From NCBI GenBank assembly GCA_040381475.1, contig JBEIHH010000007.1:1-64000 (forward strand): a stretch of 64,000 bases of DNA. The letters are read 5' to 3'. The position numbers and the translations under genes were made by a program. This DNA comes from JAIBBG01 sp040381475. GTDB taxonomy: Bacteria > Bacteroidota > Bacteroidia > Flavobacteriales_D > Sanyastnellaceae. The notes beneath the pieces are model-generated. The model made no database searches. It was given only the letters and a program-made list of their open reading frames with translations, and was not told the origin of the DNA. Shown here in pieces: positions 44,803 to 54,884 of this stretch (the first letter of the stretch is position 1; the number at the start of each line of letters is the position of its first letter).

Positions 44803-46770
44803 TTATGGCGCAGCAGTGGTTCGGCTTTCCACGAAAAACATTTCGACTTCACCCCTGTTCTTGATGGCGATTTTTCCACGTGAAATGAACGAGAACCGGT
44901 CATCCTTAAAGATTACGGAATGGGTTGCCGCCGATATATTGATCCTGCCCGGCTCACCGCTCGACTCTATTCTGGACGCGATGTTCACGGAATCACCCCA
45001 GATGTCGAATTGAAATTTACTGTGACCCACCACACCGGCAACAACATCTCCCGTATGCAGTCCGGCACGCATGCGCAAACCATATTCACCGAGTTGTAGT
45101 TTTTGTTCGTAGCGGTTCTCTATAAAACGCATCATTTCAATTGCCGCCAGCACGGCATCGGCCGCAGTGGCAGCATTGCCGCGGGGCATGCCGGCAACAG
45201 CCATATAAGCATCTCCAATGGTTTTGATTTTTTCCAGCCCGTGTTGAATAACAATCAGATCAAAAGCCCTGAAACAGGCATCAAGCTCCTCGATGAGTTC
45301 CCGTGCGGAGAGTTTTTCAGATAGGGCGGAAAAACCGCTGAAGTCTGTAAACAATATGGTGACTCCTTCATAATGACTCGCTTCTGAGCTACCCCTGGAC
45401 TTGAGCTCCGCCGCAACGGATGAGGGCAGAATGTTGAGCAGTAGATTTTCCGAACGCTCACGTTCCATCTGAATAATCCCCTTGGTTTTGACTGAAAACC
45501 ACAACCTGTTGGCCAGAACAACAGCAAGAACGAGCACAAATACAGCCAGCACAATGAATAAGTTCCGCTCATTCTTTTTTCGGTCGAGGTCGCTTTGATA
45601 TGCAAAGGCCGTTTTGATTTTCTCTTCTTCCCTGCTCAGACTGTCCTTGAGTGCCATGAGCTGATAATCGTGCTGTATGGATAATCTCGTTACCTCATCG
45701 AAGTTTTTCAGCGTCCTTAAACTATCAGTCACCTGAACAAATTCTTCATGGTAAACGAGCGCATTCCTGAAGTCGCCTTCTGCACGATAGGTCTCATGAA
45801 GGCATTTACAGGCGCGTGAAAGGTTTTCAAGATCGCTGAGTTCGCGCGACATTTGAACGGACTGAAGACAGTGCGATTTTGCGAGCGCATATTCTTTTTG
45901 TTGAAGGTAGGCGAGGCCTTTCTGATGCAGCGCAAATACAACGAGCGTTTCACTGCCCAATTCTTTGGAAACCCGAATGCACTTGTCGTAGTAATAGTGT
46001 CCGGCAGCATAGTCGCCGGCCTCAACTTTAATTCCCGCAAGATCAGAGTAGGCATCGCTCAGATTGTAAGCATCTCCAGCTGCACTCAACGTGTCGATCG
46101 CCATCTGATAATACTCTGCAGCAGTTTCAGCGTCAGACAACGCCTGATGCACATTGCCGATATTGACCAGGGTACTTCCAGTTGGGCTGCCACATTTCTT
46201 TTTGATCTCAAGCGACTCAGTATATCGTTTCAGGGCAAGCGGGTAATCCCCCTGTGCCTCAGAAAGCAGGGCGAGATTATTCAGCGCGGCTGCCTGACCC
46301 GAAATATTGCCGGTTCGTATTGACAGCTCATACGCGGACGTATAATGCAACTGTGCTTCGGGATAATTGCTTTCTTTGTAATACATGCCGCCCAGATTGT
46401 TGTGCACGGATGACAATGTGCGCAAATCCTCGGTTGCTGTGGCGAACTCCAGTGCTTTGGCGTATGCGGCCTTGGCCTTGCCAAGATGGTGCCTGATAAG
46501 TTCAATGGAACCTATAACATTGTATGAGCGGGCCTTAAAAAGCGCATCGTTTTTTTGTTCCGCAAAACCCAGCGCCAACCGTGCATAAGCCAGGGCTGAG
46601 TCTGTCTGCTCATAAGCATAAACCCAGGCAAGATTATATACTGCATCAAACCGCAAGCTGTCGTCAATTGATGCGGCCAGCCACTGTGCCCGCAGGCTAT
46701 CGGCAGATTGCGCGAAAGAGTTATTATGCGCGCACAAAACGAAGAGCAGAAAGAGAAGTCGGCGGTTCAT
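44803..46770 (-). CDS. TPR-containing class III adenylate cyclase
   Basis: This 655-residue membrane protein has a signal peptide (MNRRLLFLLFVLCAHNNSFA), then about eight TPR units over residues 25-370 (for instance AAALNNLALLSEAQGDYPLA). A coiled segment and one transmembrane helix follow at about 400-420 (LFIVLAVFVLVLAVVLANRL), then a cytoplasmic class III cyclase domain. Metal ligands sit in FTDFSGF and TIGDAY. Substrate-determining positions are Lys (KIKTIGD) and Asp (FDIWGD), the adenylate pattern, and the transition-state Asn/Arg are in SVNIASRI. The TPR array would face the periplasm. The ATG at 46770 was chosen over a longer frame from 46833 because the signal peptide starts there. 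Confidence 0.92.
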   Translation of the reverse strand: MNRRLLFLLFVLCAHNNSFAQSADSLRAQWLAASIDDSLRFDAVYNLAWVYAYEQTDSALAYARLALGFAEQKNDALFKARSYNVIGSIELIRHHLGKAKAAYAKALEFATATEDLRTLSSVHNNLGGMYYKESNYPEAQLHYTSAYELSIRTGNISGQAAALNNLALLSEAQGDYPLALKRYTESLEIKKKCGSPTGSTLVNIGNVHQALSDAETAAEYYQMAIDTLSAAGDAYNLSDAYSDLAGIKVEAGDYAAGHYYYDKCIRVSKELGSETLVVFALHQKGLAYLQQKEYALAKSHCLQSVQMSRELSDLENLSRACKCLHETYRAEGDFRNALVYHEEFVQVTDSLRTLKNFDEVTRLSIQHDYQLMALKDSLSREEEKIKTAFAYQSDLDRKKNERNLFIVLAVFVLVLAVVLANRLWFSVKTKGIIQMERERSENLLLNILPSSVAAELKSRGSSEASHYEGVTILFTDFSGFSALSEKLSARELIEELDACFRAFDLIVIQHGLEKIKTIGDAYMAVAGMPRGNAATAADAVLAAIEMMRFIENRYEQKLQLGEYGLRMRAGLHTGDVVAGVVGHSKFQFDIWGDSVNIASRIESSGEPGRINISAATHSVIFKDDRFSFISRGKIAIKNRGEVEMFFVESRTTAAP

Positions 46771-46848
46771 GATCCGGCAAATTAACCCAATTTGCTGCAA
46801 TGATCCTCTTATTTTGTTCCGCAATACAAACAAGGGCCGTTATGGTCC

Positions 46849-48606
46849 TTAGGCCAACCCCGATGCAGACAATCCGGGCACTGAGCCCAGCAGGCGAATG
46901 GTATAACCGCTCTGCGGCTTTTTAAACACTTCATCTGCCGTTCCGATCTCTTCGATTCTCCCTTTATTCATCACCATGATTCTGTCGCTCATGTAATAGA
47001 CAACATTGAGGTCGTGGGAAATAAACAAATAGGTCAAACCAAATTCTTTTTTCAGGTCGTTCAGCAGGTTTAACACCTGCGCCTGAACCGACACATCCAG
47101 TGCAGAAACACTTTCATCACAGATGATGAACTTTGGCTCACAAGCCAGCGCACGGGCAATAACAATACGCTGACGCTGTCCGCCGCTGAATTCGTGAGGA
47201 TAACGGTAAAGATGTTCTTCGCGGAGTCCCACTTTCTGCATCAACTCCGCTGCGCGCAGTTTTCGCTGATGATCGTTCTCAAGGATCCCGAACACCTGCA
47301 TGGGCTCTGTAATGGCCCGCAGTATGGAAAGACGCGGATTTAATGAAGAATAAGGATCCTGAAAAATGATCTGAATTTCTTTGCGCAACAAGCGCATCTG
47401 TAAAGGGCTGATTTCCGAGATATCCAAAGGTTTATCTGTAGAATCAAGCATGAACTGGATTTTGCCGTTGCTTGATGGAATCAGCCCGAGCAGCATGCGG
47501 CTCAAGGTGGTTTTGCCACAACCGCTTTCACCAACAAGCCCGAGCGTTTCTCCTTTGAATACTTCAAATGAGACATTGTCAACCGCCCGCACCAAATGGG
47601 TTTCGCGATGCAACAAACCCTTGGTGACGGAGTACTCTTTGGAAAGATTCTTAACACTTACAATGGGCCTTTCGGAAGTGTTGAAAGATGATTGAGCACT
47701 CAAGTCTGGTCGCAATGTTGGATGAACCAAAGCATGATCCAGGACATCTGTAACAGTCAATAAACGAAACGCCTTTTTTTCCGGCAATGGCCTGCACGCC
47801 AGCAAACCGCGGGTGTATGCGTGTTGTGGCTGACCCAGTACTTTCTTCGCTTCGGCATATTCAACTGCTTCACCCCGGCACATTACCAACAGGTCATCAG
47901 CAATTTCTTCCACCACCCCGAGATCATGGGTAATAAAAATCATCCCCATGTTTCGGTCAGCGCACAAAGATTTTAATAGTACGAGAATATCCTTTTGAAC
48001 CGTCACGTCCAGAGCTGTAGTGGGTTCGTCGGCGATTAATATTTTGGGCCCACATGATATGGCCATAGCAATCATAACCCGTTGTCGTTGTCCGCCACTG
48101 AGTTGATGAGGATACTGAGAAAAAACCAGTTCAGGCCTTGGCAATTTCACTTCTTGAAACAATGAAATCACTTTTGCGCGCATCTCGTCGCGTGACAATC
48201 CCAGATGGGTAGTTAACATTTCACCAACTTGCTCACCACAGGTCAAAACGGGATTGAGTGATGTCATTGGCTCCTGGAAGATCATGGCAACTCCCAGGCC
48301 CCTAAGCCTGGAAAGTTGCAGATTATCTGGCCTCAGTGTGACTTTGTTTTTGTCGGCACCACGGGCCAAGAAAGCAGCAGAAACTTCAAAGTGCCCTGAG
48401 GCAAAATGGGTTTTTTTCAGTGGGAGCAGTTGCATGATGCTCAATGAGGAAACGGATTTGCCTGAGCCGGACTCTCCAACGATGGCCAGCGTTTTACCGG
48501 CGCGTACGGAAAACGTGAGGTGTCTTACGGCTTCTGTAACATGTACACCAGATTGAAAAGATATCGAGAGGTCATTCACGGTCAGTATGGCGTCGTTGCT
48601 TGTCAT
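46849..48606 (-). CDS. Peptide/nickel-type ABC transporter ATPase, two fused domains
   Basis: The 585-residue protein contains two complete ABC ATPase domains, equivalent to DppD and DppF fused, as in GsiA/YejF-type proteins. Walker A motifs are GESGSGKSVSS and GESGCGKTTLS. The signatures are LSGGQRQRVMIAMA and FSGGQRQRIVIARA. Each domain has the C-terminal extension of oligopeptide importers (PQHAYTRGLLACRP). No permease or binding-protein gene adjoins it. The start is the ATG at 48606, which overlaps the TGA of the upstream gene (ATGA); an in-frame TTG lies at 48639. Confidence 0.93.
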   Translation of the reverse strand: MTSNDAILTVNDLSISFQSGVHVTEAVRHLTFSVRAGKTLAIVGESGSGKSVSSLSIMQLLPLKKTHFASGHFEVSAAFLARGADKNKVTLRPDNLQLSRLRGLGVAMIFQEPMTSLNPVLTCGEQVGEMLTTHLGLSRDEMRAKVISLFQEVKLPRPELVFSQYPHQLSGGQRQRVMIAMAISCGPKILIADEPTTALDVTVQKDILVLLKSLCADRNMGMIFITHDLGVVEEIADDLLVMCRGEAVEYAEAKKVLGQPQHAYTRGLLACRPLPEKKAFRLLTVTDVLDHALVHPTLRPDLSAQSSFNTSERPIVSVKNLSKEYSVTKGLLHRETHLVRAVDNVSFEVFKGETLGLVGESGCGKTTLSRMLLGLIPSSNGKIQFMLDSTDKPLDISEISPLQMRLLRKEIQIIFQDPYSSLNPRLSILRAITEPMQVFGILENDHQRKLRAAELMQKVGLREEHLYRYPHEFSGGQRQRIVIARALACEPKFIICDESVSALDVSVQAQVLNLLNDLKKEFGLTYLFISHDLNVVYYMSDRIMVMNKGRIEEIGTADEVFKKPQSGYTIRLLGSVPGLSASGLA

Positions 48607-49118
48607 TTCTGAGTCTCGTTGAAGTTTACTTTGAGGCAAGGTCTGTTACGGGTGCTGGGTGCGCCGGCGATGGTAATGCTCACAACGTGACCATTTTCCG
48701 ATAAGGCGCGCCATTGGCAGTAGCCGTCGTAATATTTACATTCACCATATTTCTCGGTGTAATACGAAATGAACTCCTGCTTTATTGAATTGAATATACT
48801 GTCTGATATAGGGAAAACCTCGAGGTTGATGTTGTACAAACCCTCTTGATTGAAGTAATATGAAATCTCATACCAGGTGGCGTCTTCGCCTATGGGGTTC
48901 ATGCGATACACCAGTTCATCAGGCATGCTGTATACTGAGCTTGCATTTTCTTTGGCACGCACTGATTCAGGGTCATCACCAATTTGCACGCCACGAAAAT
49001 CCCCGCCCTCTCCAGCGCGCAGGATCTTTCCTGAAGGCGTATTATCCTCACCGGAATTGCATGAAAGCGTCAATAATGCTATCAGCAATATCGAAATATG
49101 TTTTTGAGAAGAACACAC
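48603..49118 (-). CDS. Hypothetical lipoprotein
   Basis: This is a protein of about 171 residues with a hydrophobic segment ending in a lipobox (LLIALLTLSC), so it is probably attached to the envelope. The mature part starts NSGEDNTPSGKIL and has no domain I recognise; a Cys pair lies in GECKYYDGYCQW. The start is uncertain: a GTG at 49118 places the signal properly, and a TTG at 49151 is the alternative. Translational overlap with the ABC ATPase gene (4 bp) implies a shared transcript, but it does not resemble a substrate-binding protein. Confidence 0.65.
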   Translation of the reverse strand: MCSSQKHISILLIALLTLSCNSGEDNTPSGKILRAGEGGDFRGVQIGDDPESVRAKENASSVYSMPDELVYRMNPIGEDATWYEISYYFNQEGLYNINLEVFPISDSIFNSIKQEFISYYTEKYGECKYYDGYCQWRALSENGHVVSITIAGAPSTRNRPCLKVNFNETQK

Positions 49119-49297
49119 CACTAGACAAAAATCGACGTTGATGAGACACAACGACGCGCTGTGATCACAAAGAATCGGCTAACCATTGTTGATAATGCGA
49201 CAAGAGGCAATAAGCACGGCGCGCATTTTTATTTGCAGCAAAATGCAATAATCGTGAGCTCTCGAGGTTCATAATTCATACCTGTTTAAAGCGAAGT

Positions 49298-50770
49298 ATG
49301 AAAATCAAAACAACCTTAGCCTTTGTTACCCTCTCTGCACTCTGTTTTTTTTATTTTACTTACGCACCCTCACGTGATGATGCGCCAAAAGAAACACAAC
49401 CACGGGCGTCAGACACGAACGCATTGCCTTCATTTGTCAATGTCGTGGAAACAGTTGCCGAATCTGCTTCAAAAGGGCGGCAAACGCTAACAACATTGCG
49501 GTATTTATCTTCCTCAAGGGGTGGTGATGTGAAGGGTCAGGGAGGTACAATTTTGAGGTTCTCTCCGAACAGTTTTGTTGATGCCGGAGGAAAAACCATA
49601 ACAGGAAAGGTGCGTGTGGAAATTGAAGAGTATTATGATTTAACTTCAATACTCCAGGCGAAGCTTTCAACGTCCAGCGGCGAAAAGTTGATTGAAACGG
49701 CGGGAATGATCAATGTGAAAGCATATTGCGGAAAGAGTGAGGTTTTTCTGAACCAGGGTAGCCTTTATCAGGTGTATTTTCCAAGAAGGGGCAACCAACA
49801 TGAGGACTTTGAACTTTTCTATGGACGCTGGAAGGAAGGCGGCCAGATAGATTGGATTGCAGCGGGCAACGAACAACAAGATCGTTTAGACACTTCAGAC
49901 ACGGAGCTCAAACAGCCCACCCCAACTACACAGCCTCAAGTCGACCGTTGTTTTGTTCAAATTTCCGAGAGTATCATGCGCAGAGGTAACCGCATCAGCA
50001 AAATGGACTACTTCAACTGGCAACTCACTACGGGTCAAACACTGAATCAGTGGTTTGTGGCCAACTTTAATCCTGACCTGAAGATGTTGTCCGACTATTG
50101 TTCAAATGCACTGCGCACGCAAATTACTTTTCATGTGAATCAAAAAGGGAAGTTTGTCGATTATTACATTTCTCAGTCATCTATTCCGGAATACGACCGC
50201 AAGATTGCAGCTTTTTTGGCATCTATGCCCGCTTTGGAATTGGGTGTTTTGATGCCGGTTTTTACGGAAGATCACGCGTGTGTGCTTACTTTTTCGGCAA
50301 GAGAAATGAAGGCGGCTGATGCTGTTGGATCCAATTTCAGAAGGCAATACGCGGATCAGGAGGTAATGACCAATGTGAATACGTCGGATCTTGATTATTA
50401 TATTTTTACCAGCAGTGAATTGGGCTGGATCAATTGTGACCGGTTCTTACCGGAGGAGTTCGAGTTGGTTGATATGCGTGTTATTGCCAATGGAGGTAGT
50501 GATGGTTTGGTCAGCATGGTATTTGACGAAATGAACAGTGTGCTCAACGGTCGTTTCACGGACGGGGAGTTTTTGTTTACCGGAATTCCTGCCGGTCAAA
50601 AGGTCAGATTGATTGGTATTGATAATTCCGGAGGCTCGCCTTTGGTGGCTGTAAAAGAGATGGTCACCGATTCTAAAGTTCACAGCATGGATGATTATCG
50701 GCGGATGAATTTGAAAGAACTCAATCTTTGTTTTAAAGTTCCCGATCTTGCTGCGTCAACCCCAAGATAG
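49298..50770 (+). CDS. Exported protein with an anchored beta domain and TonB-C-like segment
   Basis: The 490-residue protein has an N-terminal hydrophobic stretch (TTLAFVTLSALCFFYFTYA). Residues 75-165 contain GGTILRFSPNSFVDAGGKTI and VRVEIEEYYDL, a module common in Bacteroidota lipoproteins and surface proteins, with no assigned function. Residues about 265-320 (QITFHVNQKGKFVDYYISQ) resemble a TonB C-terminal half. The C-terminal 110 residues are beta-rich without a known signature. It is alone between intergenic gaps of about 180 bp and 87 bp. I assign no function. Confidence 0.75.
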   Translation: MKIKTTLAFVTLSALCFFYFTYAPSRDDAPKETQPRASDTNALPSFVNVVETVAESASKGRQTLTTLRYLSSSRGGDVKGQGGTILRFSPNSFVDAGGKTITGKVRVEIEEYYDLTSILQAKLSTSSGEKLIETAGMINVKAYCGKSEVFLNQGSLYQVYFPRRGNQHEDFELFYGRWKEGGQIDWIAAGNEQQDRLDTSDTELKQPTPTTQPQVDRCFVQISESIMRRGNRISKMDYFNWQLTTGQTLNQWFVANFNPDLKMLSDYCSNALRTQITFHVNQKGKFVDYYISQSSIPEYDRKIAAFLASMPALELGVLMPVFTEDHACVLTFSAREMKAADAVGSNFRRQYADQEVMTNVNTSDLDYYIFTSSELGWINCDRFLPEEFELVDMRVIANGGSDGLVSMVFDEMNSVLNGRFTDGEFLFTGIPAGQKVRLIGIDNSGGSPLVAVKEMVTDSKVHSMDDYRRMNLKELNLCFKVPDLAASTPR

Positions 50771-50857
50771 TTAGTGTTGATTGAAAAAGTTTGGTTGCTA
50801 TGATTTTGCTCACGCTTAAAGGCCCCCGGTCGGCTATCTTCGCGTCAAATTTTATGT

Positions 50858-52414
50858 ATGAGCATGGCAACCGTATCAAGTGGAATCATTGAGTCTGCGC
50901 TGGCAGAATTGCGTATTGGTAATACAAATCCAGGCACCAGTTCCGGAAAACACAATTTTGGTTCTGGCGCGTTGATCGACTCTTATTCGCCTGTGGATGG
51001 CGCTTTGATAGGCTCGGTTAGCACAACAACAAAAGACGACTACGAAGCGGTTATGGCCGTCGCCGTAGAAGCCTTCAAATATTGGAGGAATATTCCAGCA
51101 CCGAAGCGGGGTGAAGTAGTTCGACAGTTCGGCGATAAATTGAGAAAGTATAAAGATCCACTTGGTAAACTTGTTTCTTATGAAATGGGTAAGTCGTTGC
51201 AGGAAGGTTTGGGCGAGGTTCAAGAAATGATAGATATCTGTGATTTTGCGGTTGGTTTATCACGTCAGCTCTATGGTTTGACCATGCACAGTGAACGGCC
51301 TGGACACAGGATGTATGAACAGTGGCATCCGATTGGGGTTGTGGGCATTATTTCGGCATTTAATTTCCCTGTAGCGGTTTGGAGCTGGAATAGCGCGCTT
51401 GCATGGATTTGCGGCGATGTATGCGTTTGGAAAGCATCTGAAAAGACACCGTTGTGTTCGATTGCCTGTCAAAATATCTGGAATGAAGTCGCAGAAGAAA
51501 ATAGTCTGCCGGACGGTATTTCAAACATCATCACTGGTGATTATCAGATTGGCGAATGGATGACCCGTGATACAAGAATTCCGTTGATTTCTGCTACAGG
51601 CAGCTCGCGCATGGGTCGCATCGTAGGTGCAACTGTTGCGGAAAGGTTTGGTAAAAGCCTTCTTGAATTAGGCGGTAACAACGCGATTATTGTAACTGAA
51701 CACGCAGATCTGAAGATGACCATCATTGGCAGTGTGTTTGGCGCTTGCGGAACTGCAGGACAGAGATGCACAACAACGCGTCGCCTGATCATTCACGAGT
51801 CAATTTATCAGGAGGTTACTGAGAAACTGAAAGCAGCTTACGGACAACTGAAAATAGGCAATCCACTGGATCAGCACAATCATGTGGGTCCTTTGATTGA
51901 TAAACATGCGGTTGAAACCTATCTGAATGCGATCGAACAAGCGAAGAACGAAGGCGCCAAGGTTTTAGTGGAAGGTGGAGTTCTTACGGTCTCTGGTTAT
52001 GAAAGTGGTTGTTATGTCAAGCCATGCATTCTGGAAGTGAAAGATTCTTCGCTCAAAATTGTGCAGCATGAGACTTTTGCGCCGATTTTGTATGTGATGA
52101 AATATAAGAATCTTGATGAGGCTATTGCAATGCAAAATGGTGTTGCGCAGGGCTTGTCAAGCAGTATCATGACCTCAAATCTCAGAGAGGCTGAGCGTTT
52201 CCTATCAGCCGAGGGTAGTGATTGTGGTATTGCGAATGTGAATATTGGTACGAGTGGTGCTGAAATCGGAGGTGCTTTTGGAGGCGAGAAGGAGACCGGT
52301 GGTGGACGTGAGTCCGGCAGTGATGCCTGGAGAAACTATATGCGCCGCCAGACAAACACCATCAATTACTCGACTCAATTGCCTCTGGCACAGGGGATTA
52401 AGTTTGATTTATAA
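50858..52414 (+). CDS. Aldehyde dehydrogenase, ALDH7 (aminoadipic semialdehyde) type
   Basis: This NAD(P)-dependent dehydrogenase of 518 residues matches the antiquitin (ALDH7A1) group: IISAFNFPVAVWSWN, ATGSSRMG, LLELGGNNAIIV, and the catalytic cysteine in GTAGQRCTTTRR. GGAFGGEKETGGGRESGSDAW is the ALDH7-typical end (read in parts). The group oxidises alpha-aminoadipic semialdehyde in lysine catabolism; substrate choice is inferred from similarity only. TATCTTCG, one mismatch from the -7 consensus, lies 15 nt before the ATG. Confidence 0.93.
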   Translation: MSMATVSSGIIESALAELRIGNTNPGTSSGKHNFGSGALIDSYSPVDGALIGSVSTTTKDDYEAVMAVAVEAFKYWRNIPAPKRGEVVRQFGDKLRKYKDPLGKLVSYEMGKSLQEGLGEVQEMIDICDFAVGLSRQLYGLTMHSERPGHRMYEQWHPIGVVGIISAFNFPVAVWSWNSALAWICGDVCVWKASEKTPLCSIACQNIWNEVAEENSLPDGISNIITGDYQIGEWMTRDTRIPLISATGSSRMGRIVGATVAERFGKSLLELGGNNAIIVTEHADLKMTIIGSVFGACGTAGQRCTTTRRLIIHESIYQEVTEKLKAAYGQLKIGNPLDQHNHVGPLIDKHAVETYLNAIEQAKNEGAKVLVEGGVLTVSGYESGCYVKPCILEVKDSSLKIVQHETFAPILYVMKYKNLDEAIAMQNGVAQGLSSSIMTSNLREAERFLSAEGSDCGIANVNIGTSGAEIGGAFGGEKETGGGRESGSDAWRNYMRRQTNTINYSTQLPLAQGIKFDL

Positions 52415-52492
52415 GTTCTTGAATTGTAGGACTTAGTGCTTGATGATCGAGCTTTTCGTAACATTATCAAGTTGTTTTGCGTTCAATCGCGC

Positions 52493-53008
52493 ATGAAATT
52501 TTTTTACTCTTTGGTCTTTTTGGTGTCTATGCTAATGCTCGGCTGTAAGCAGGACACTTTTACGCATGAAAGCGCTAAGATTACAGTGAGAATGCATGAT
52601 ATGCCTATAGACTACGACAGCTTGTTTGTTGAGGTTGTTGGCTTGAAATTGCATATAAACGCTATAGGCTGGATTGATTTGAACGTCAATTCCGGAGTCT
52701 ATGACCTTTTGGAATTGCAGAATGGTGTTGATGCGTTGCTTGTTCCAACGACAGAAATTCCGGCTGGGTTAATTACTCGTTTAAGGCTAGTTCTAGGAAC
52801 GAATAATTCGGTATATGTTTCAGGAAATCAGTTTCCACTCGCAATAAATAGCCAGGACGAAAGCGGCCTGAAGGTGGATGTCAATGAGTATCTGGAGAGT
52901 GGTGATGACGTTGTATTGACCATTGATTTTGATGCCCTTCAGAGCTTGCACATCACGGGAAACGGAACATATAGGCTTAGACCGGTTTTAAAGGCCTCGC
53001 TTCAATAG
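52493..53008 (+). CDS. DUF4382 lipoprotein
   Basis: The 171-residue protein starts MKFFYSLVFLVSMLMLGC, a lipoprotein signal. The mature domain (KITVRMHDMPIDYDSLFVEV, then WIDLNVNSGVYDLLEL and ITRLRLVLG) matches DUF4382, a beta-sandwich of unknown function common in Bacteroidota envelope lipoproteins. The ATG at 52493 is chosen over a GTG-initiated frame from 52436, which would add 19 residues before the signal peptide. It is 78 bp downstream of the ALDH7-like gene and convergent with mnmG. Confidence 0.88.
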   Translation: MKFFYSLVFLVSMLMLGCKQDTFTHESAKITVRMHDMPIDYDSLFVEVVGLKLHINAIGWIDLNVNSGVYDLLELQNGVDALLVPTTEIPAGLITRLRLVLGTNNSVYVSGNQFPLAINSQDESGLKVDVNEYLESGDDVVLTIDFDALQSLHITGNGTYRLRPVLKASLQ

Positions 53009-53009
53009 T

Positions 53010-54884
53010 TTATCTTCCCAATTTTACAAGTAAGACAGCAATATCAGCGGGATTTACTCCGCTGATCCTGCTTGCTTGCCCTAATGTTTCAGGGCGTATT
53101 GCAGCCAGTTTTTGTCTCGCCTCAATGCTTAGGTTATTCATGCTCGAGAAATCATAACCTGCAGGAATTTTAATGTGCTCCAGACGCAACATTTTTTCAG
53201 CCATGTCGCGCTCTTTGTTGAGATAACCGCTGTATTTCGCTTCAATTTCAACTTGTTCAATAATTTGTTCTTTGGAAACCCCAAAAGAATCAGACATTTC
53301 AAGGATGATTGGAAATAACGGGGTAAAATCCGACAAACTAAGCTCGGGTCGACCTAGAATACTTCGGAGCTTAATTTTTTGCACTAATGGGGCGCTATTG
53401 CGATTTTTGAGGGTTTCATTCACCTCTTCCGGTGAGACGGATTGATTTTCGAGCCACTTGAAGATGGTGGATTTACCCTTGAGCTTCTGTTCCACGTGAA
53501 AAAGTCGTTCATCCGATGCCAGACCGATGGCATGCGATTTTGGCGTGAGGCGCTCATCGGCATTGTCTTGTCTGAGCAGGGTTCGGAATTCTGCCCGGCT
53601 CGTGAACATTCTGTATGGTTCATCAGTGCTTTTGGTGATGAGGTCATCGATAAGAACACCGATGTAGGCCTCGTCTCGGCCCAAAATGAACGGTTCCTTC
53701 TCTTGCACGTACTTGGCCGCATTGATCCCGGCAATTAGACCCTGACAAGCGGCCTCTTCATAACCGGTTGTTCCATTGATCTGTCCTGCCAGGAATAAAC
53801 CTGGCAAATCCTTCGATTCCAGAGTATGGTTGAGCTGGTCTGGCGGAAAGTAATCGTATTCAATTGCGTAACCCGGACGAAACATCCTTGCATTCTGAAA
53901 GCCGGGAATCTCGCGCAATGCGCGATACTGGACGTCGTCAGGAAGGCTGGTTGAGAACCCGTTGACATAAATTTCAACTGTTTCCCAGCCTTCGGGTTCA
54001 GCGAAAATCTGATGCCGGTCTTTGTCTGCAAATCTTGTTATTTTATCTTCAATTGATGGGCAGTAACGCGGACCAACGCCCTGAATTCTGCCCGTAAACA
54101 TCGGGCTTTGTTCAAAACCAGTGGCTAGAATGTCGTGAACGCGCTCGTTGGTGTATGTTATCCAGCAAGAGCGCTGTTTGGTGATATCGGGCGTGTCTGC
54201 ATAGCTGAATTTGCCAGGATGTTCATCGCCTTTTTGTTCTTCCATTTGACTGTAATCCAGTGATCTGCCGTCGATTCTTGGTGGGGTGCCGGTTTTCATT
54301 CTTCCGCTGCGCAGGCCAAGAGAATTAAGTTGTTCAGTGAGCCCTACCGCGCCCTTCTCCCCTATCCTGCCACCCCCAAACTGTTTCTCACCAATGTGTA
54401 TAACGCCATTCAGGAAAGTGCCGCTGGTGATAACAACTGCACGACAGGAGAACTGTATTCCCATGCCGGTTATTACTCCTGAAACCTTGTTGCCATTGAA
54501 TTTTATCTCGCTTACCATGTCTTGCCAGAAGTCTACCAGAGGTGTTTGTTCCAGCATATTGCGCCACTCAGTTGCAAACTGCATCCTGTCGTTTTGAGTT
54601 CTGGGACTCCACATAGCAGGGCCTTTAGATCGGTTAAGCATTCGAAACTGAATAGCGGATCGATCTGATACTATTCCTGAATACCCTCCCAAAGCATCTA
54701 TTTCACGGACTATTTGACCCTTTGCGATACCCCCCATTGCCGGGTTGCAGCTCATCTGGCCAATCTTGTTCATGTCCATGGTTATCAATAGAGTACGGCT
54801 TCCGAGGTTGGCAGCTGCAGCAGCGGCTTCGTTTCCGGCATGACCGGCTCCTACCACAATTACATCATATATGGGATAGATCAT
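53010..54884 (-). CDS. mnmG: tRNA uridine-5-carboxymethylaminomethyl(34) synthesis enzyme MnmG
   Basis: MnmG (GidA) works with MnmE to place the carboxymethylaminomethyl group on wobble uridine of tRNAs. The 624-residue length is normal. The FAD-binding motif is VVGAGHAGNEAA, followed by MSCNPAMGGIAKG and GGGRIGEKGAVGL. MKTGTPPRIDGR and GLFLAGQINGTTGYEEAA also fit. Its ATG overlaps the ybeY stop codon (ATGA). mnmE is not in the window. Confidence 0.97.
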   Translation of the reverse strand: MIYPIYDVIVVGAGHAGNEAAAAAANLGSRTLLITMDMNKIGQMSCNPAMGGIAKGQIVREIDALGGYSGIVSDRSAIQFRMLNRSKGPAMWSPRTQNDRMQFATEWRNMLEQTPLVDFWQDMVSEIKFNGNKVSGVITGMGIQFSCRAVVITSGTFLNGVIHIGEKQFGGGRIGEKGAVGLTEQLNSLGLRSGRMKTGTPPRIDGRSLDYSQMEEQKGDEHPGKFSYADTPDITKQRSCWITYTNERVHDILATGFEQSPMFTGRIQGVGPRYCPSIEDKITRFADKDRHQIFAEPEGWETVEIYVNGFSTSLPDDVQYRALREIPGFQNARMFRPGYAIEYDYFPPDQLNHTLESKDLPGLFLAGQINGTTGYEEAACQGLIAGINAAKYVQEKEPFILGRDEAYIGVLIDDLITKSTDEPYRMFTSRAEFRTLLRQDNADERLTPKSHAIGLASDERLFHVEQKLKGKSTIFKWLENQSVSPEEVNETLKNRNSAPLVQKIKLRSILGRPELSLSDFTPLFPIILEMSDSFGVSKEQIIEQVEIEAKYSGYLNKERDMAEKMLRLEHIKIPAGYDFSSMNNLSIEARQKLAAIRPETLGQASRISGVNPADIAVLLVKLGR

